From assembly GCA_024734495.1 (NCBI GenBank), contig JALMQS010000887.1:2541495-2605494 (forward strand): 64,000 bases of DNA, written 5' to 3'. The notes beneath the pieces were generated by a model that saw nothing but the letters and a program-made list of their open reading frames with translations, was not told where the DNA came from and did not search any database. Shown one piece after another: positions 34,464 through 45,249 of this stretch (position 1 is the stretch's first letter; the number at the start of each line of letters is the position of its first letter). Origin of the DNA: Forficula auricularia (Eukaryota; Arthropoda; Insecta; Dermaptera; Forficulidae). The position numbers were made by a program, and so were the translations under genes.

Positions 34464-35060
34464 TCACTTTATTTATTTATTTATTTATTTATTTCAACGG
34501 CATGTGCCTTTAAAAAGATTACGAAAAGTAATACAAAGAAACACTACTTAGTAAAAAGTAGAAAAAAAACAATAAAGTTAAGCATACAAATAATAAACAA
34601 TAATACAGTGTAAATCAGATATAATAATTATGATAGTGAGTATTTAAATTTCTTTCTTTTTGGCCTCTGGGGACCACAATATTCGGTTTTATATCCTAAA
34701 TCCGGGTTTTTACTATTAAGAGCATCGATTCTTCCTTCCACCTAGATGTCACAAAATGAAATTAACTTTTTTCATCTCAAAGAGTCAGGCAGGCGATTGT
34801 AATATTTCACATTATTTTCTATAGAATATAAATGTGGAAGTAAAAATTATAAACAAAGAAAAAACTTTTTTCTAAAAGACGAAAAAATCGCGAGTGCGCT
34901 AGATAGGGTACAAAGCTGTAGATTGTTAATATCTATTGTATTCTAAATTTCAGCTAGTATGTCTTATAAAATTACAATTTCTAACATCAATATAATATTG
35001 ATTATGTTCCGAAGTGATAAAGTACGTTTGTATCAGATATAAAACAAAAATCCTTCATAA
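34464..35060 (-). mobile_element. Probable minus-strand non-LTR 3' end with (TAAA)n tail
   Basis: (TTTA)n at 34464-34494 is followed by CAACGGCATGTGCC. On the minus strand this is a 3' end finishing in AAATAAATAAATA, usual for several LINE clades. No coding homology was recognised in the 600 bp upstream. Similar (TTTA)n starts occur at 45881, 52206 and 60282. Confidence 0.35.
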
Positions 35061-35139
35061 ATCTCTTAGAACTTAGAGTATAGGTATATCAAGTATTGAA
35101 ATTTTTTCACATTTTCCTCCAATTTAATTATGTGAAAAG

Positions 35140-35905
35140 ATTTCTTTTTACCATTATTTACCAATGCAAAGCAGATAAAGTATTGTAATCGGTCTCGAGC
35201 CAAGTGTGACTTCAAAGGGCCCTCAGGCAAAAAGACTACGGAACCCACATGGTCTCAATCAAAGTCCAAATTGAAGTATTCATTTAGGTAGAATTTTAGC
35301 ACGTGACCCAAAATTACATGGGGTCTCGTATTTTCATAAAAGGAAATAATCATGGTGTGCCTGCTGAAAAATGAAAACACTATCGACAAAATATAGTTAG
35401 CCCTATGTCCAGACATATGAATGTGACTTTATGTTCCACGTCGTTGAACCGATTGAAATGAAATTGAAACCCTACCATTTCTTTAACAACATGAAGCTCT
35501 GTTTACTTTTTGGTACATATTTTTCTAAATATCTTGCAAATGGCTAAACCAATTTTGATCTTTATTCTAATTAAGTACCTTGATGACCACAAAAAAGATT
35601 ATATAACGTTTTTAGTAAAATTATATTTTAAAGTACTTTGCCCTAGAGTAAGATAGTACTTTTTTTTAATTCTTTAAAATGTATTCATTTGATCGGTTTA
35701 AAACATCAAAAATGGAATGTAATAAGGTTATTCCTCTAGTATTAGATAAGAAGCGACCGTTATTTTTGATTTTTAGTCAACATGGACTTCAAATAGACAG
35801 AGATATCATTAATATTAAAGGAATAAACATTTTAATATTTCAAATGACTTTGGATCCGTCGCCGTTTATTTTTTTCAGATTAGACCTGAATATGGTATAT
35901 GACTA
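35140..35905 (+). repeat. Dispersed repeat R1, short copy
   Basis: Contains AAAGTATTGTAATCG, AGACTACGGAACCCA, AGCACGTGAC and CTAAACCAATTTTGATC in the same order as the copy at 54340-58920. It has neither the PLE nor the tandem expansion (one degenerate 119-bp-type unit near 35700-35790), so it serves as the empty-site reference for both. Confidence 0.8.
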
Positions 35906-35998
35906 ATATTTCATTATTTTTTGTATGTTTCCAAGAAATGTGTGGTATATTTCTCGTAAAGTTCATCCAGCGAAACTATCCCGATCATTCTGCATTAG

Positions 35999-36836
35999 AA
36001 GTGGCGTATCCAGAAAATTTTCATAGGTGTGGGGGGGGGGGTTCAATCTAGAAAGCAAAAATTTAGTGGGATTTTTTTTTTAATAAAACAAATAGTCTAG
36101 TTAAATTGTGTTTTTACCCGGAAAGTTTTGGGATAGTTGTAATTTCTTCGACCCTTTATATTTTTGGGTGTGCTGAATCCGAATCTGAGCTTTGTTTGAA
36201 TTGTAGCAAATTTAAACTTATTTAAAAATGTATAGATTTGTCTTTGTCGACAACGTGCTCCTTCATGGTCAAAATGGGAAAAAATCGAAAAAAGTGAGAG
36301 TTTTTGGGATTTACGGAAAACAGATTTATACGCCAATTTTCAACTAGCGCTTGTTCTGAGAAAAAATCTACATGATGAAATTTGTAGGAAATTTTATGAA
36401 CTTTCATTTTGAAAAGGGAGGTTATTTACGAAAAGTTGATAGTTTTTAAGTTATAAGCAAAAAACCGCCAAAAAATGAGATTTGTTACGTTTTTTTTTTT
36501 TTTTTTGCATTTTTGATAATGTTTCGTCACGAAATTTTGTTAGTACACCTCAGATTCGGATTTAGTACACAAAAAAAAACATATAGGACCAAGAAATCAA
36601 AACTACCCCAAAACTTTCCCGCGAGGGACCCTTTAGAGAACAATTTAACTAGACTAAAAAGGTAGTATAAGAAATTAAAAAAAGAAAATAATTCTTGATT
36701 AAACATATATGGAATATATTTAATTACGGTTAGTTTGCCATAAGAAACAGTTTGTCGTTTCCGTTACTCATGCCATGAGCCCAGCCCCTGGGGGGGGGGG
36801 TCTGACCCCCAAAACCCCCTCATGGCTACGCCTCTG
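35999..36836. mobile_element. hAT-like element with GGCGTA(G/T)CCA ends
   Basis: The 8-bp duplication TGCATTAG flanks it (35991-35998, 36837-36844). Ends are AAGTGGCGTATCCAG and the complement of CAGAGGCGTAGCCATG, with a G-run at each side. Inside, 36091-36662 is an inverted repeat (AGTCTAGTTAAATTG and complement). Confidence 0.8.
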
Positions 36837-36844
36837 TGCATTAG

Positions 36845-37540
36845 TATTGTCATTTTTGTCATATTTATTTGTGAATAATCTATTTATTTTAAGTGAATTT
36901 TGACAGCCTGCGATCAGATTTTTAAAAATTGGACCCAACCCTATTATTAATATATTTTATCAACTGTTTCATCATCGTTCTTTCTTAAGGATTAACCTCA
37001 GTTATGTGGATCGTTTAATAGGTTCTCATTTACAATTCATTTATTCATCAACTATATTCAATAAATTCTTATCCCTTTCTGTTCCTTTTCTCCCAAATCC
37101 ATTTAAGCTGTATTGATTTTAATTATTATTATCCTAAATGACACGCCCAGAGCTTTCAGTTCTATCTGTTTGGATTAAAAAATAATACGTAAACTCATTT
37201 CATTGGGTGTCGCTTGATTTAAAACTTGGTTAATTATTCTATCAGAAGAGTTAGGCCTTTTTCTGCTAGATCATCGTTCCTAAGAATAAAATATATAGAT
37301 TATCATTTATTACTATCAACTACTAAATCAATAGAAAATGTATTTCTATCAATTAAATTTATAAAATTGTACGAAAAAGTGAAAATCTTTACAAGGGTTG
37401 CATTAGGCAAATTTTAATGATTTTTGGCAATATTTTACTTCGAGATATCGAACATTTAAAATTTATGAACTTTTTAATGTTGATATATTTAAAGGATATG
37501 AAAATAATTTTCCAAATTTCCTATTTAGATTATCAGCTTT
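36845..37540. other. No recognisable feature
   Basis: AT-rich DNA. The open frames here are short and without supporting signals. Confidence 0.4.
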
Positions 37541-37547
37541 GTCTTTA

Positions 37548-37612
37548 TAACAGTGGTTCCCAACCGGTAGCCCACGGTGGTCCGTGAGAGCCTCGAGAGT
37601 GGTCCGCGGGAG
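37548..37612. mobile_element. Fragment of a hAT-like element end
   Basis: CAGTGGTTCCCAACCGGTAG followed by GGTGGTCCGTGAGAG is a typical hAT left terminus with its subterminal repeat. The rest is cut off at the family B element. Confidence 0.6.
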
Positions 37613-37614
37613 AG

Positions 37615-37852
37615 TCCTGCAGCATATATAAAAGAGTATATAATCGCATGGATATTGAAATTTTCAATATCCACGCGATACTGATCCCATGAAAAATAAT
37701 ATTTATAATTAAAAAGACTGATGATGAGGGCCAAGCCTTCGAAACTATAGTCTCAAACAAATAAATAATATATATACAGATATATAATTTCGATATATAT
37801 ATATGTGTGTATGTTTATTTGCATCAACCAGAGGACAACCTCTTTGTTTCTC
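37615..37852. mobile_element. Family B PLE-like element, right half (B1)
   Basis: Contains the family B right arm: GACTGATGATGAGGGCC, TATATATACAGATATATAAT, GTTTATTTGCATCAACCAGA and CCTCTTTGTTTCTCTTTATG. The left arm is missing. A small palindrome ATTGAAATTTTCAAT lies at 37653-37668. Confidence 0.7.
37716..37754 (+). ncRNA. Hammerhead-ribozyme-like motif, B1
   Basis: CTGATGA at 37718-37724, unpaired T, helix II GAGGGC/GCCTTC (one G-T pair), GAAA at 37741-37744, AC-TATA-GT, C, TC. Helix I is short (GA/TC). Confidence 0.5.
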
Positions 37853-37859
37853 TTTATGC

Positions 37860-38530
37860 GAGCCAGGCTTGCACTTGGTCGCTTTTGTTAATATTTTCCA
37901 TTAAGAAATGATGAACCTAAGTTTAAATGGATGAATAAGCTAAAAATTGTAAGATGATCTCATTCGACAGATTAATTTATATGGTATATATGTTCATTTT
38001 TTATTCACATAAACAATAAATATAAAAACGACTTGGTGAGCAAAAGAAGACGCATCGCGAATCTAACGACAATGACCATTCATTCACTTGGAACATAACT
38101 AGATTGCAATGATATATAAACTGTGAGCAAGGCCAGTCAATGGCTCTCTCTCGGGGACATTAACAGATCCAGCTGTTTGTTTTTCTACAGAAAGATGCAT
38201 TTATGTTCAGAGATCTACACTCGTATCGTGTATAGATGAGAAGAGAATATCCTCCGATGGATTTTTGAACTTGGAAGGTCAAAGCCCCAGTTGAACTTTT
38301 CTCTATTTATTGCGTTGAAAACAAAAGTTGTGAAAGTAAGGTTAACTCTTCCTTAAGAGTCATAACATTAGTGATTTCAACGTTCTTTACAGAGTGAACT
38401 TATATTTAAAAACTATTTTTAAAAAATCTTTAGCCCGTGCCCGCATATCTATATATAATATTGACTATAATATTACATATTTAAATGTAATATTTTTAAA
38501 GTAGGCAATAGATATATTTAACTCGTTTAT
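37860..38530. other. No recognisable feature
   Basis: Low-repeat, moderately AT-rich sequence. Possibly host single-copy DNA, but no exon could be defined. Confidence 0.35.
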
Positions 38531-38533
38531 ATA

Positions 38534-38622
38534 TGTCAGAAAGGTTCACACCTCGCAGGTGAGCCAGTTGGTGCGGATTGCTGTTACTGGCACTCGGGTT
38601 AGATTCCCGATCTGACATATAA
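38534..38622 (+). repeat. tRNA-like sequence, pseudogene or SINE head
   Basis: GTGAGCCAGTTGGTGCGG is A-box-like and GGTTAGATTCCC is a near B box. ATGTCAG and CTGACAT at the two ends could form an acceptor-like stem. It is longer than a normal tRNA and has an altered TTCGA, so a working tRNA is unlikely. Confidence 0.4.
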
Positions 38623-38629
38623 TTAAAAA

Positions 38630-39545
38630 TATTCCATTCCATCGGATTTAATAGATGACACCATCTTATGATTTTCTAAGAAAATTTGAATCTATTACCA
38701 TCAGTAAATTGAAATCTTTCATAAATATCCAACATTTTGATCAAATATGTATCGTATTCTATTTGTTCAAATTAAAAATTGTGGTTTTATAAATTGTATT
38801 ATTAAACTGTTTGTGGGTTTTAAAAATATTAAATTTAAATTTGTAGAAAAAATACAGAGTTTTCTTATTATAACTTGGAATAAGAATAGTAAAAAGAAAA
38901 AAAGAGGACGGTGAACATATCCTCCTGGGACTAAAAGTTCACTTTTTATGAATCACACCGTTTACTTGACCCCTCAGGAGTCTTGAGTTTTAAATTTCAA
39001 GGCAATCGTTTAAGCCGTTTAACTTGGAGGTCGGTGAACATAGAGAAATAGAATCCTAAAACTATTATATTGATTGACCGGTCAAAAGATAATTATATTC
39101 AAGAAAGCATTCTTTTAAACGATTATTTATTTTGCATGAGTGTTGTTCAGAATTTTCAGAATGCCAAGTTTTGATGAAAAAGGTTGGCAGTGAAAAACTT
39201 AAAAATCATCCAAAGAATAATAATAAACTAGTGAAAGAACACATCAACATAGCGATGTCTAAGATATAAAATTACGCATTAATCTTCAAAATTTTAATCT
39301 TAAGAGTGGTTTGAAAACAATCTTGCGATATCATATATCACTAGTAACTAATTTCCGAAAATATTTGTTATCAGATTGATTCATCTTCACAATATTGAAT
39401 TCAAGCTGAAATTTCAAGATGGTTTTAAAGCCAAAAAATTACTAAGCTTTTGCTCAAAAGCTTCAAAACTAAATAGGGAAGAACAGTTCTATTTATTATT
39501 ATTATTATTATCCTAATATACATATTTATATTTGGTATAATTTAT
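38630..39545. repeat. AT-rich region containing repeat R3, inverted
   Basis: 38930-39060 is R3, with GAATCACACCGTTTACTTGA and CAAGGCAATCGTTTAAGCCG, without the A1 insertion found at 15051. The rest shows no feature. Confidence 0.6.
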
Positions 39546-39548
39546 ATG

Positions 39549-39706
39549 CGATGGGTCAACCGCGATTGGAATTAGATGTACACCGTCTTTGGAATTATGT
39601 GGAATTATTTTGGAATTCAGTAGATAATCTATTGTCTTCTACTTGGAAATGAAAGTGGAAGTGGAAGTAGGGGTGTACACAATTTTAGGTTGCAGTTCAC
39701 CCCTCG
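39549..39706. mobile_element. hAT-like MITE, family M1, copy 2
   Basis: Inverted ends CGATGGGTCAACCGCGAT and the complement of TTGCAGTTCACCCCTCG. Flanks TTTATATG and TTTATATC are a 7/8 match for an 8-bp duplication. The interior carries GGAATTATGTGGAATTATTT, shared with copy 1. Confidence 0.8.
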
Positions 39707-40168
39707 TTTATATCTATCTGTTTATTTGCATCAAGCAAAAGACAACCTCATTGATTCTCTTTATGAATCAACAATTTTTTTTTTTTTTTTAATGATATTG
39801 ATGTGAGAAGGAGATACACCAGAAGGTGGATCCCCTAAAGGCCAGTATGGGCTGGCCCCTCCATCGTGAAAAGAACAGAGCAGAAGGAAAAGAAGCCGGG
39901 ATCACGAGCCAATCTCAGAAACTTAGATACAATTCAATATCCAATTTACTAAGGTTTTAGGGGCTTCGAGCAGTGGTAAATTCTCCGCGCGATAAATTCG
40001 GTTAAATTTATCTCCCACTTAATTTTTATTACCAGACCCTATACTTACAGAAAAAAATGTCTGGGTATAGCCGGGAATCGAACCCGAGACCTCCGGGTTG
40101 CCAGTCAGTTACTCTGACCATTAGACCACGGAGGCGGACAAATTCTGCTACTCTCGGCAAAACAAAAT
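39707..40168. mobile_element. Family B element end (B4) split by a SINE
   Basis: 39725-39768 is the family B right end (TTTGCATCAAGCAAAAGACA). Its tail TTCTGCTACTCTCGGCAAAA continues at 40142 after the SINE. In B2 the same two pieces are contiguous, which proves the nesting. Confidence 0.75.
39772..40135 (-). mobile_element. tRNA-derived SINE, family S2, full length
   Basis: Minus strand: TCCGTGGTCTAATGGTCAGA carries the A box and GGTTCGATTCCC the B box, with tRNA-like spacing. The body follows (CCAGACATTTTTTTCTG, CGAGCAGTGGTAAATTC inverted) and ends in a 16-nt A-run, seen as T at 39776-39791. A truncated copy lies at 60675-60938. Confidence 0.85.
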
Positions 40169-40264
40169 CATGTCACTCAAAAATTTTAAATATTTTTTTT
40201 GTTTTTAATTTTAAAACATGTATTTTTGTGATTGAATTTATTATAGGAAATTTTTTTTATTTAA

Positions 40265-40674
40265 CCCTAGAACACACAAGCTTTTTCTCAAACACAAAGT
40301 AACAAGTCTGGCCTCCTCAGGCCCACTATAAGATTAAAATGGTTTATAACACATTTTTCAATAATTGTATTCATATTTTTTTATTGATTTATATCAAGAT
40401 TTATAAAAATAAATAATAAATCAATACATTTTTACTGTTTTAATACACAGAAAACCCTCGGGCCTGAGAGGCCCGGCTTATGACTTTGTGTTTGTAAAAT
40501 GGTTCCAAAAAAAATTAGGTATATAAAATCATTTTTTTTTTTAGAAAAATCTTTTAAAAATACTTTTATTATGTATTAATGAGAGAATATTAAAAACTTG
40601 GAATTTATAGGACCTCTTTTCTGGAAGTTATTGAAAAGAAATAGTGTGACAGGCCCGGGTTGTGCGTTCTAGCG
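40265..40674. mobile_element. piggyBac-like MITE
   Basis: Flanked by TTAA on both sides (40261-40264, 40675-40678). Inverted ends CCCTAGAACACACAA and CGCTAGAACGCACAA fit piggyBac, whose ends begin CCCTAGAA and whose target is TTAA. The interior has two GGCC-rich inverted motifs (CTCCTCAGGCCC, GGGCCTGAGAGGCCC). No transposase. Confidence 0.85.
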
Positions 40675-40691
40675 TTAAAGTACACATTATA

Positions 40692-40936
40692 CAGGAGTAC
40701 CCACCCTAACTTCATTACCCCCTCCCCGATTTTATGAAAAGTAACCCCCCTCCCCCATTTTATTCAATTCCAAAGAATTAGAGGAGCTTTTTATTACCTT
40801 TTGTTAAAGTTATAAAACATAACCGCTTATATTTTTAGCATATAGTGCTAAAATGCAACAATTTTCAACCCCCTCCCCCACAGAAATTTCAATCACCCAC
40901 TGTGCGTCTTAACCCCCACCCCTGTGGGTACCCCTG
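40692..40936. mobile_element. Short MITE with CAGG(A/G)GTACCCAC ends
   Basis: CAGGAGTACCCACCC at the left and the complement of CAGGGGTACCCACAG at the right. CATTATA is on both sides (40685-40691, 40937-40943). Internally C-rich (AACCCCCTCCCCCAC). hAT-like by end type. Confidence 0.65.
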
Positions 40937-40944
40937 CATTATAA

Positions 40945-41520
40945 AATTTAACACAAAATAACTACTACGTTTCAATAAGCTCTGCGATTATTATCCGTGT
41001 TTATAATTGTCTTAATAGTGGGGCATGATTTTATTTTGTCTCTCTGTTGTCAGCTCTAAGGTGAGATGAATGTAATGAATGAAGATATGATCGTTTCCGG
41101 TTAGTAAAAAAAATAAGAGAATGAATCCTTAATTGAATTCAAATGATCATTTTTCATTCTTATTCAATATATGTAAGCCTTGACAGTTTTCACTAAATGT
41201 TTAGCAAGAACAATCTATTAAATCACTCGATGAGCTTTTGATAAATACAAACGACACAACCTTCAGATTGAATGGAATTGATTTTGCATTAATTTTAATA
41301 TATTTTCATTCAAGTTTTATATCTTAGAAATTTTTTAAAATGTACAATGTGAATAAGAATCTTTTATAAATACGATAAATTTATCCATGCTAATTTGTGA
41401 GAATAATTCAAAACTTGTTCAAAACTCATTAAGCTCTCTGCAAATTTTGAGGATTTAAACATTTTTTTCCTCGTAATGGTTTGAGCTAGAAAACCTGAAA
41501 CTTGGTACAATGGTGCAGCC
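40945..41520. other. No recognisable feature
   Basis: AT-rich sequence, no repeat ends or exon-like frames seen. Confidence 0.4.
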
Positions 41521-41526
41521 TATTAA

Positions 41527-42175
41527 CAATCAATCCATGATCATCCCAAATTTATATTTTTCCAGGTAATTTACAACAATAGGTACTAACTATTCATGGA
41601 ATTAATTTTAAAATTTTAAAATATCCATGTAATTTTTGAAAATATCAAAATTGAACTTGAATTTTTAGTATATAATTTTTTTAGCAATCAATCCATCATC
41701 ATCGCAAATTTATATTTTGCCAGGTGATTTACAACAATAGGTACTAACTATTCATGGAATTAATTTTAAAATTTTAAAATACCTATGTACTTTTTGAAAA
41801 AATCAAAATCAAAATTAAAGCTTGATTTTTTAGTTTAGAATTTTTTAACAATCAATTTATCATCATCCCAATTTATATTTTGCCAGGTGATTTACAACAA
41901 TAGGCACTAACTATTCATAGAATTAATGTGAAAATTTTGAAATACCCATGTACCTACTTTTTGAAAAAATCAAAATCAAAACTAAAGCTTAATTTTTTAG
42001 TTTAGAATTTTTTTAACAATCAATTTATCATCATCCCAAATTTATATTTTGCCAGGTGATTTACAACAATAGGCACTAACTATTCATGGAATTAATGTGA
42101 AAATTTTGAAATACCCATGTACCTACTTTTTGAAAAAATCAAAATCAAAACTAAAGCTTGATTTTTTAGTTTCTT
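41527..42175. repeat. Four tandem units of 158-168 bp
   Basis: CAATCAAT(C/T)(C/T)AT starts units at 41527, 41685, 41849 and 42017. Each includes TTTACAACAATAGG(C/T)ACTAA. Unit length rises from 158 to 168. Confidence 0.9.
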
Positions 42176-42365
42176 CTTCTTCAAGTACCATACTCGATTT
42201 CGAATGTGGGCGATTACTTTGGAGAGTATCCTCTCCATTGTAATTTTCCTGGGGAAATTTTTCACATGGGTGGTTTCTCATTGCCTTCCTCTGAAGGAAT
42301 CAGATTATTGACGGTCAAATATTTGCAGCTAGTCGGGCTTGAGCTCGAGCTAGCTTATTCAAAGA

Positions 42366-42842
42366 AGATTATAATTACTAAAATCTAATCAAGATTCGAT
42401 TGGGGTGACAAATAAACCAAGAGACACATTTATTAAGTAATCAGAAGAAAATCTATCAAATAATACGTCCACTTAATCAAAATCAAGAACGAAATTTTGA
42501 TTGAACAACCCCATGGTTCATTCGATTATATAGACTGAGGTCCGAAAGGCTTAAATATTTCGTGGGGAAAAGTATTAAAAGTTTTGAGAAAAATGTAATC
42601 CTAATTATTCAAGGGAGATAATATAATTAGTAAAATCTAATAAAGATTCTATTGGGGTGACAAACAAACCGATCATTCATTCACTAATCAGAAGAAAACC
42701 TATCAAAAAATACGACCACTTTATCAATTTCAAAATTATAGTTTGAACAGCCCCATGGTTCATTCGATTATATAGGCTGAGGCCCAAAAGGGTTAACTTT
42801 GTTAGAAGGCATGCACTTTAACCACTCGGACAACCTGACTCC
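42366..42842. repeat. Two direct units of about 240 bp and a tRNA-like fragment
   Basis: Both units carry ATTGGGGTGACAAA, AATCAGAAGAAAA and CCCCATGGTTCATTCGATTA. The second is followed by TTTAACCACTCGGACAACCT, which on the minus strand resembles the D-arm region of a tRNA-Ser/Leu. No matching 3' half is present. Confidence 0.65.
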
Positions 42843-42844
42843 TT

Positions 42845-43338
42845 TTTAGTTCAAAATTCATTTTAATATAAATTTCTTTGTCATATTTCACCTTATTAGC
42901 TTATGTTGACCATAGGTGCCAAGTTCGCCTCTGATTTTCTCGATCCAATTGATGATTTCATTTAAGAAAAACAATGACTAAAACGCAAATTCTTTCATTA
43001 GTTTGTACGAAATGGAAATGATGATATTGCAATGGTCTTATTTTTGGGTCACCAAAGCGAGTCATTTTCTAATTTCTCCATGATTCATAGCCAAGCAATG
43101 TCAAGTCTTTTTGGAATGAGTCATCGATTAGGGAAATATATAACTTAAAGAGTTAACAAGAGCTTAATATGAAGAAGATAAAAATTCACTTTTTTGGCTA
43201 ACTGAAACTAGATTTAGGTATTATAATACGACACGCTGGAATATATGTTAAACTGAATTTCCACTGGACGTAATATATTGTTAATTGCATGTTAATAACA
43301 ATTATTATGTCAAATCAAGCTTTTCATACATTTAATTT
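42845..43338. other. No recognisable feature
   Basis: AT-rich sequence with no gene or bounded repeat recognised. Confidence 0.4.
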
Positions 43339-43340
43339 TG

Positions 43341-43490
43341 TGATAAATACTAATTGATTCTAATTAGGTTGCCATGGTAACAATAATGTAATTATTATTG
43401 ATATCGATATAAACAAACATGTTCTTCGTTCTAAAATGTGTACTTCATAATTTATTTGTAATATTATATTGAATATTAAAAGTTACTTCA
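43341..43490 (+). repeat. Small LTR-like repeat, copy 1
   Basis: Starts TGATAAATAC and ends AAAGTTACTTCA, so it has the TG...CA ends of an LTR at 150 bp. The landmark GGTTGCCATGGTAACA is shared with copies at 47493 and 53719. No primer-binding site follows this copy. Confidence 0.55.
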
Positions 43491-43493
43491 AAA

Positions 43494-43855
43494 TTGGGGA
43501 TCTCGTGGATGAATGCAGAGATAAAATCAATAATCCCTCCAAAGACTTCATTTGCGCGAAATACACGGTTTTCTAGGACTCAACACCCTTACGCGTTTAA
43601 ATTGGATACTAGCCGAATGAACGTATTCGCCAATTCGTTTATCCCTATGACATCTAGAGACTGGAACTCTCTTCCTCCGACCTTCTTCCCAGCAACATAT
43701 AACCTTCAATCTTTCAAAATACGGATCCACGAACACCTTCAACTCCGATCCAATCCCTAAATCGAGTCTTATTTCCAAGATACAAGGGTCCACCGCGGAC
43801 TACAGGGATTGAACCTTTTCGGTGCAACATCTTCTTGTATTAGTATCATTATATA
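43494..43855 (+). pseudogene. 5'-truncated LINE 3' end (L2 copy)
   Basis: Encodes E-I-K-S-I-I-P-P-K, I-P-M-T-S-R-D-W-N-S-L-P and F-K-I-R-I-H-E-H-L before a stop at 43760, the same closing motifs as at 25.5 kb but from a different subfamily. The 3' UTR ends in (TA)n at about 43848-43860 rather than poly(A). Confidence 0.8.
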
Positions 43856-44275
43856 TATATAAAAAGAGCAATTCCAGGGTGCTTTGCAATTTAAAAGGAC
43901 AGTTGGAGGTCTCCCATAAGATAGTTTTAAATCAAAATAAATTTTTTATAAAAAAATGAAACCTAATTCTACTTGAAGAGTTCTTTACACTGATACTTCA
44001 CAATCAGTGGCAGATGGGGCGACTTTTCAACCAGGGGATGCTGTTCAAAAAAATACCCTTCATTTTTTTTTAATTTTCTTTTATTGTTCACTTTTTTTTG
44101 CAAATTTCATCCAATACAGCATCATAGAATTTTTCTTTATTTTTCAAATTTAACATTATATTTTTTTATGACACACGGTATGAAAATATTCAAATTCATA
44201 TTAAAATTCATAGAAGGAATCGTAGGGAACTGGATAAAGATTTTATATTAAAATATATAACTTTTATTAAATAAG

Positions 44276-44316
44276 CCAGACGTTTCGTCAATTTATTTTG
44301 ACTTCCTCAGTGGATG
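44276..44316 (-). ncRNA. Hammerhead-ribozyme-like motif, E left arm
   Basis: Minus strand: CCA, CTGAGGA, unpaired A, helix II GTCAA/TTGAC with a 6-nt loop, GAAA, CG, TC, TGG. Helix III is a bare A-U pair enclosing CG, the ACGU type known from newt and PLE hammerheads. Helix I CCA/TGG. Confidence 0.6.
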
Positions 44317-44384
44317 GAATGACAAAACAAGGAAAATTAGAAAACTTATAAAGAAATTAATCATTAGATCAGGTTAGAATACTT

Positions 44385-44445
44385 CATTTCATCACTCCTT
44401 GTCAAAAACAGTTTTGTCTTTTTTTTGACAAGGAGTGATGAAATG
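44385..44445. repeat. Perfect short hairpin next to the LINE insertion
   Basis: CATTTCATCACTCCTTGTCA and complement form 24-bp arms with a 12-nt loop. Confidence 0.85.
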
Positions 44446-44449
44446 AGAT

Positions 44450-45001
44450 GACCGCCCCTGTCTCGAATACGGCTCTCATCTATGGAGAGGAGCCTCAAAA
44501 TATTCTCTTGCTGCCCTGGATGCAATTCAGAAACGAGCTGTCAGGCTAATTGACGATTCTACCCTCACCGACTCCCTCGACTCGCTGGCTCATCGAAGAA
44601 ATGTCTCTGCCCTTTCCCTTTTCTTTAGATACTATCACGGCAGGTGCTCTCATGAGATAAAATCAATAATTCCCCCCAAAGCATGCTTTGCACGTAGCAC
44701 GCGTTTTGCCGACTCCCAACACTCTTTCGCGGTCAAATTAGAAAAGTGCCGGACCACTTCATTCGCGAATACATATATCCCCATGACTTCAAGGAACTGG
44801 AACTCTCTCCCATCCTCTATCTTTCCCAGCACCTATAATCTTCAAACCTTCAAAACCGGAGTGCATAGACACCTACGTCTACACCTCTCACTTAATCAAC
44901 TTTCCCTTCTCTTCGGTAATGCAAGGGTCTTTCGAGATCCATAGGAGCTGCATGTTTATTGGTTAACCTCTTCTTGCATTCGATTGCATTAAAAAAAAAA
45001 A
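44450..45001 (+). pseudogene. 5'-truncated LINE 3' end (L3 copy)
   Basis: Nearly identical to 25570-26128: P-C-L-E-Y-G-S-H-L-W, then R-N-W-N-S-L-P and the same 3' UTR with TGCATTCGATTGCATT and an A-run. A one-base loss near 44886 shifts the last codons. It inserted into the E element. Confidence 0.85.
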
Positions 45002-45067
45002 ATATTCTAACCTGACCTAATGATTAATTTCTTTATAAGTTTTCTAATTTTCATTGTTTTCTCAATC

Positions 45068-45110
45068 CATCCACTGAAGAAGTCAAAATAAATTGACGAA
45101 ACGTCTGGCT
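45068..45110 (+). ncRNA. Hammerhead-ribozyme-like motif, E right arm
   Basis: CTGAAGA at 45074-45080, unpaired A, helix II GTCAA/TTGAC, GAAA at 45098-45101, CGTC, TGG. It mirrors the left arm; the G to A change falls on the variable position 7. Confidence 0.6.
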
Positions 45111-45249
45111 TATTTAATAAAAGTTCTATGTTTTAATTTAAATCTTTGTCAAGTTCCCCACGATTCCTTCTTTGAATACTCTAAATATTTTGAAATTTTA
45201 GGGATTCGCCGTATCCTCAACATCTATGGGCCGCACGCCACTGCTTACA

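Larger units (their letters stand above)
44211..45172. mobile_element. Family E PLE-like foldback split by a LINE
   Basis: Arms share GAAGGAATCGT, AACTTTTATTAAATAAGCCA and complements; both carry intact ribozyme-like motifs. The two inner arm ends (TCAGGTTAGAATA at 44370 and TATTCTAACCTGA at 45002) are separated by a small hairpin and the LINE fragment. Confidence 0.85.
44005..45243. mobile_element. hAT-like element hosting the family E element
   Basis: Left end CAGTGGCAGATGG and right end, inverted, CAGTGGCGTGCGGCCCATAG are a typical hAT terminal pair. Flanks TTCACAAT and CTTACAGT match at 5/8, so the duplication is weak. The family E foldback lies inside, and a LINE end lies inside that. 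Confidence 0.55.

Noticed and set aside
38534..38622. Functional tRNA gene
   Set aside because: The TTCGA of the T loop is altered and the length is wrong for a clean cloverleaf.
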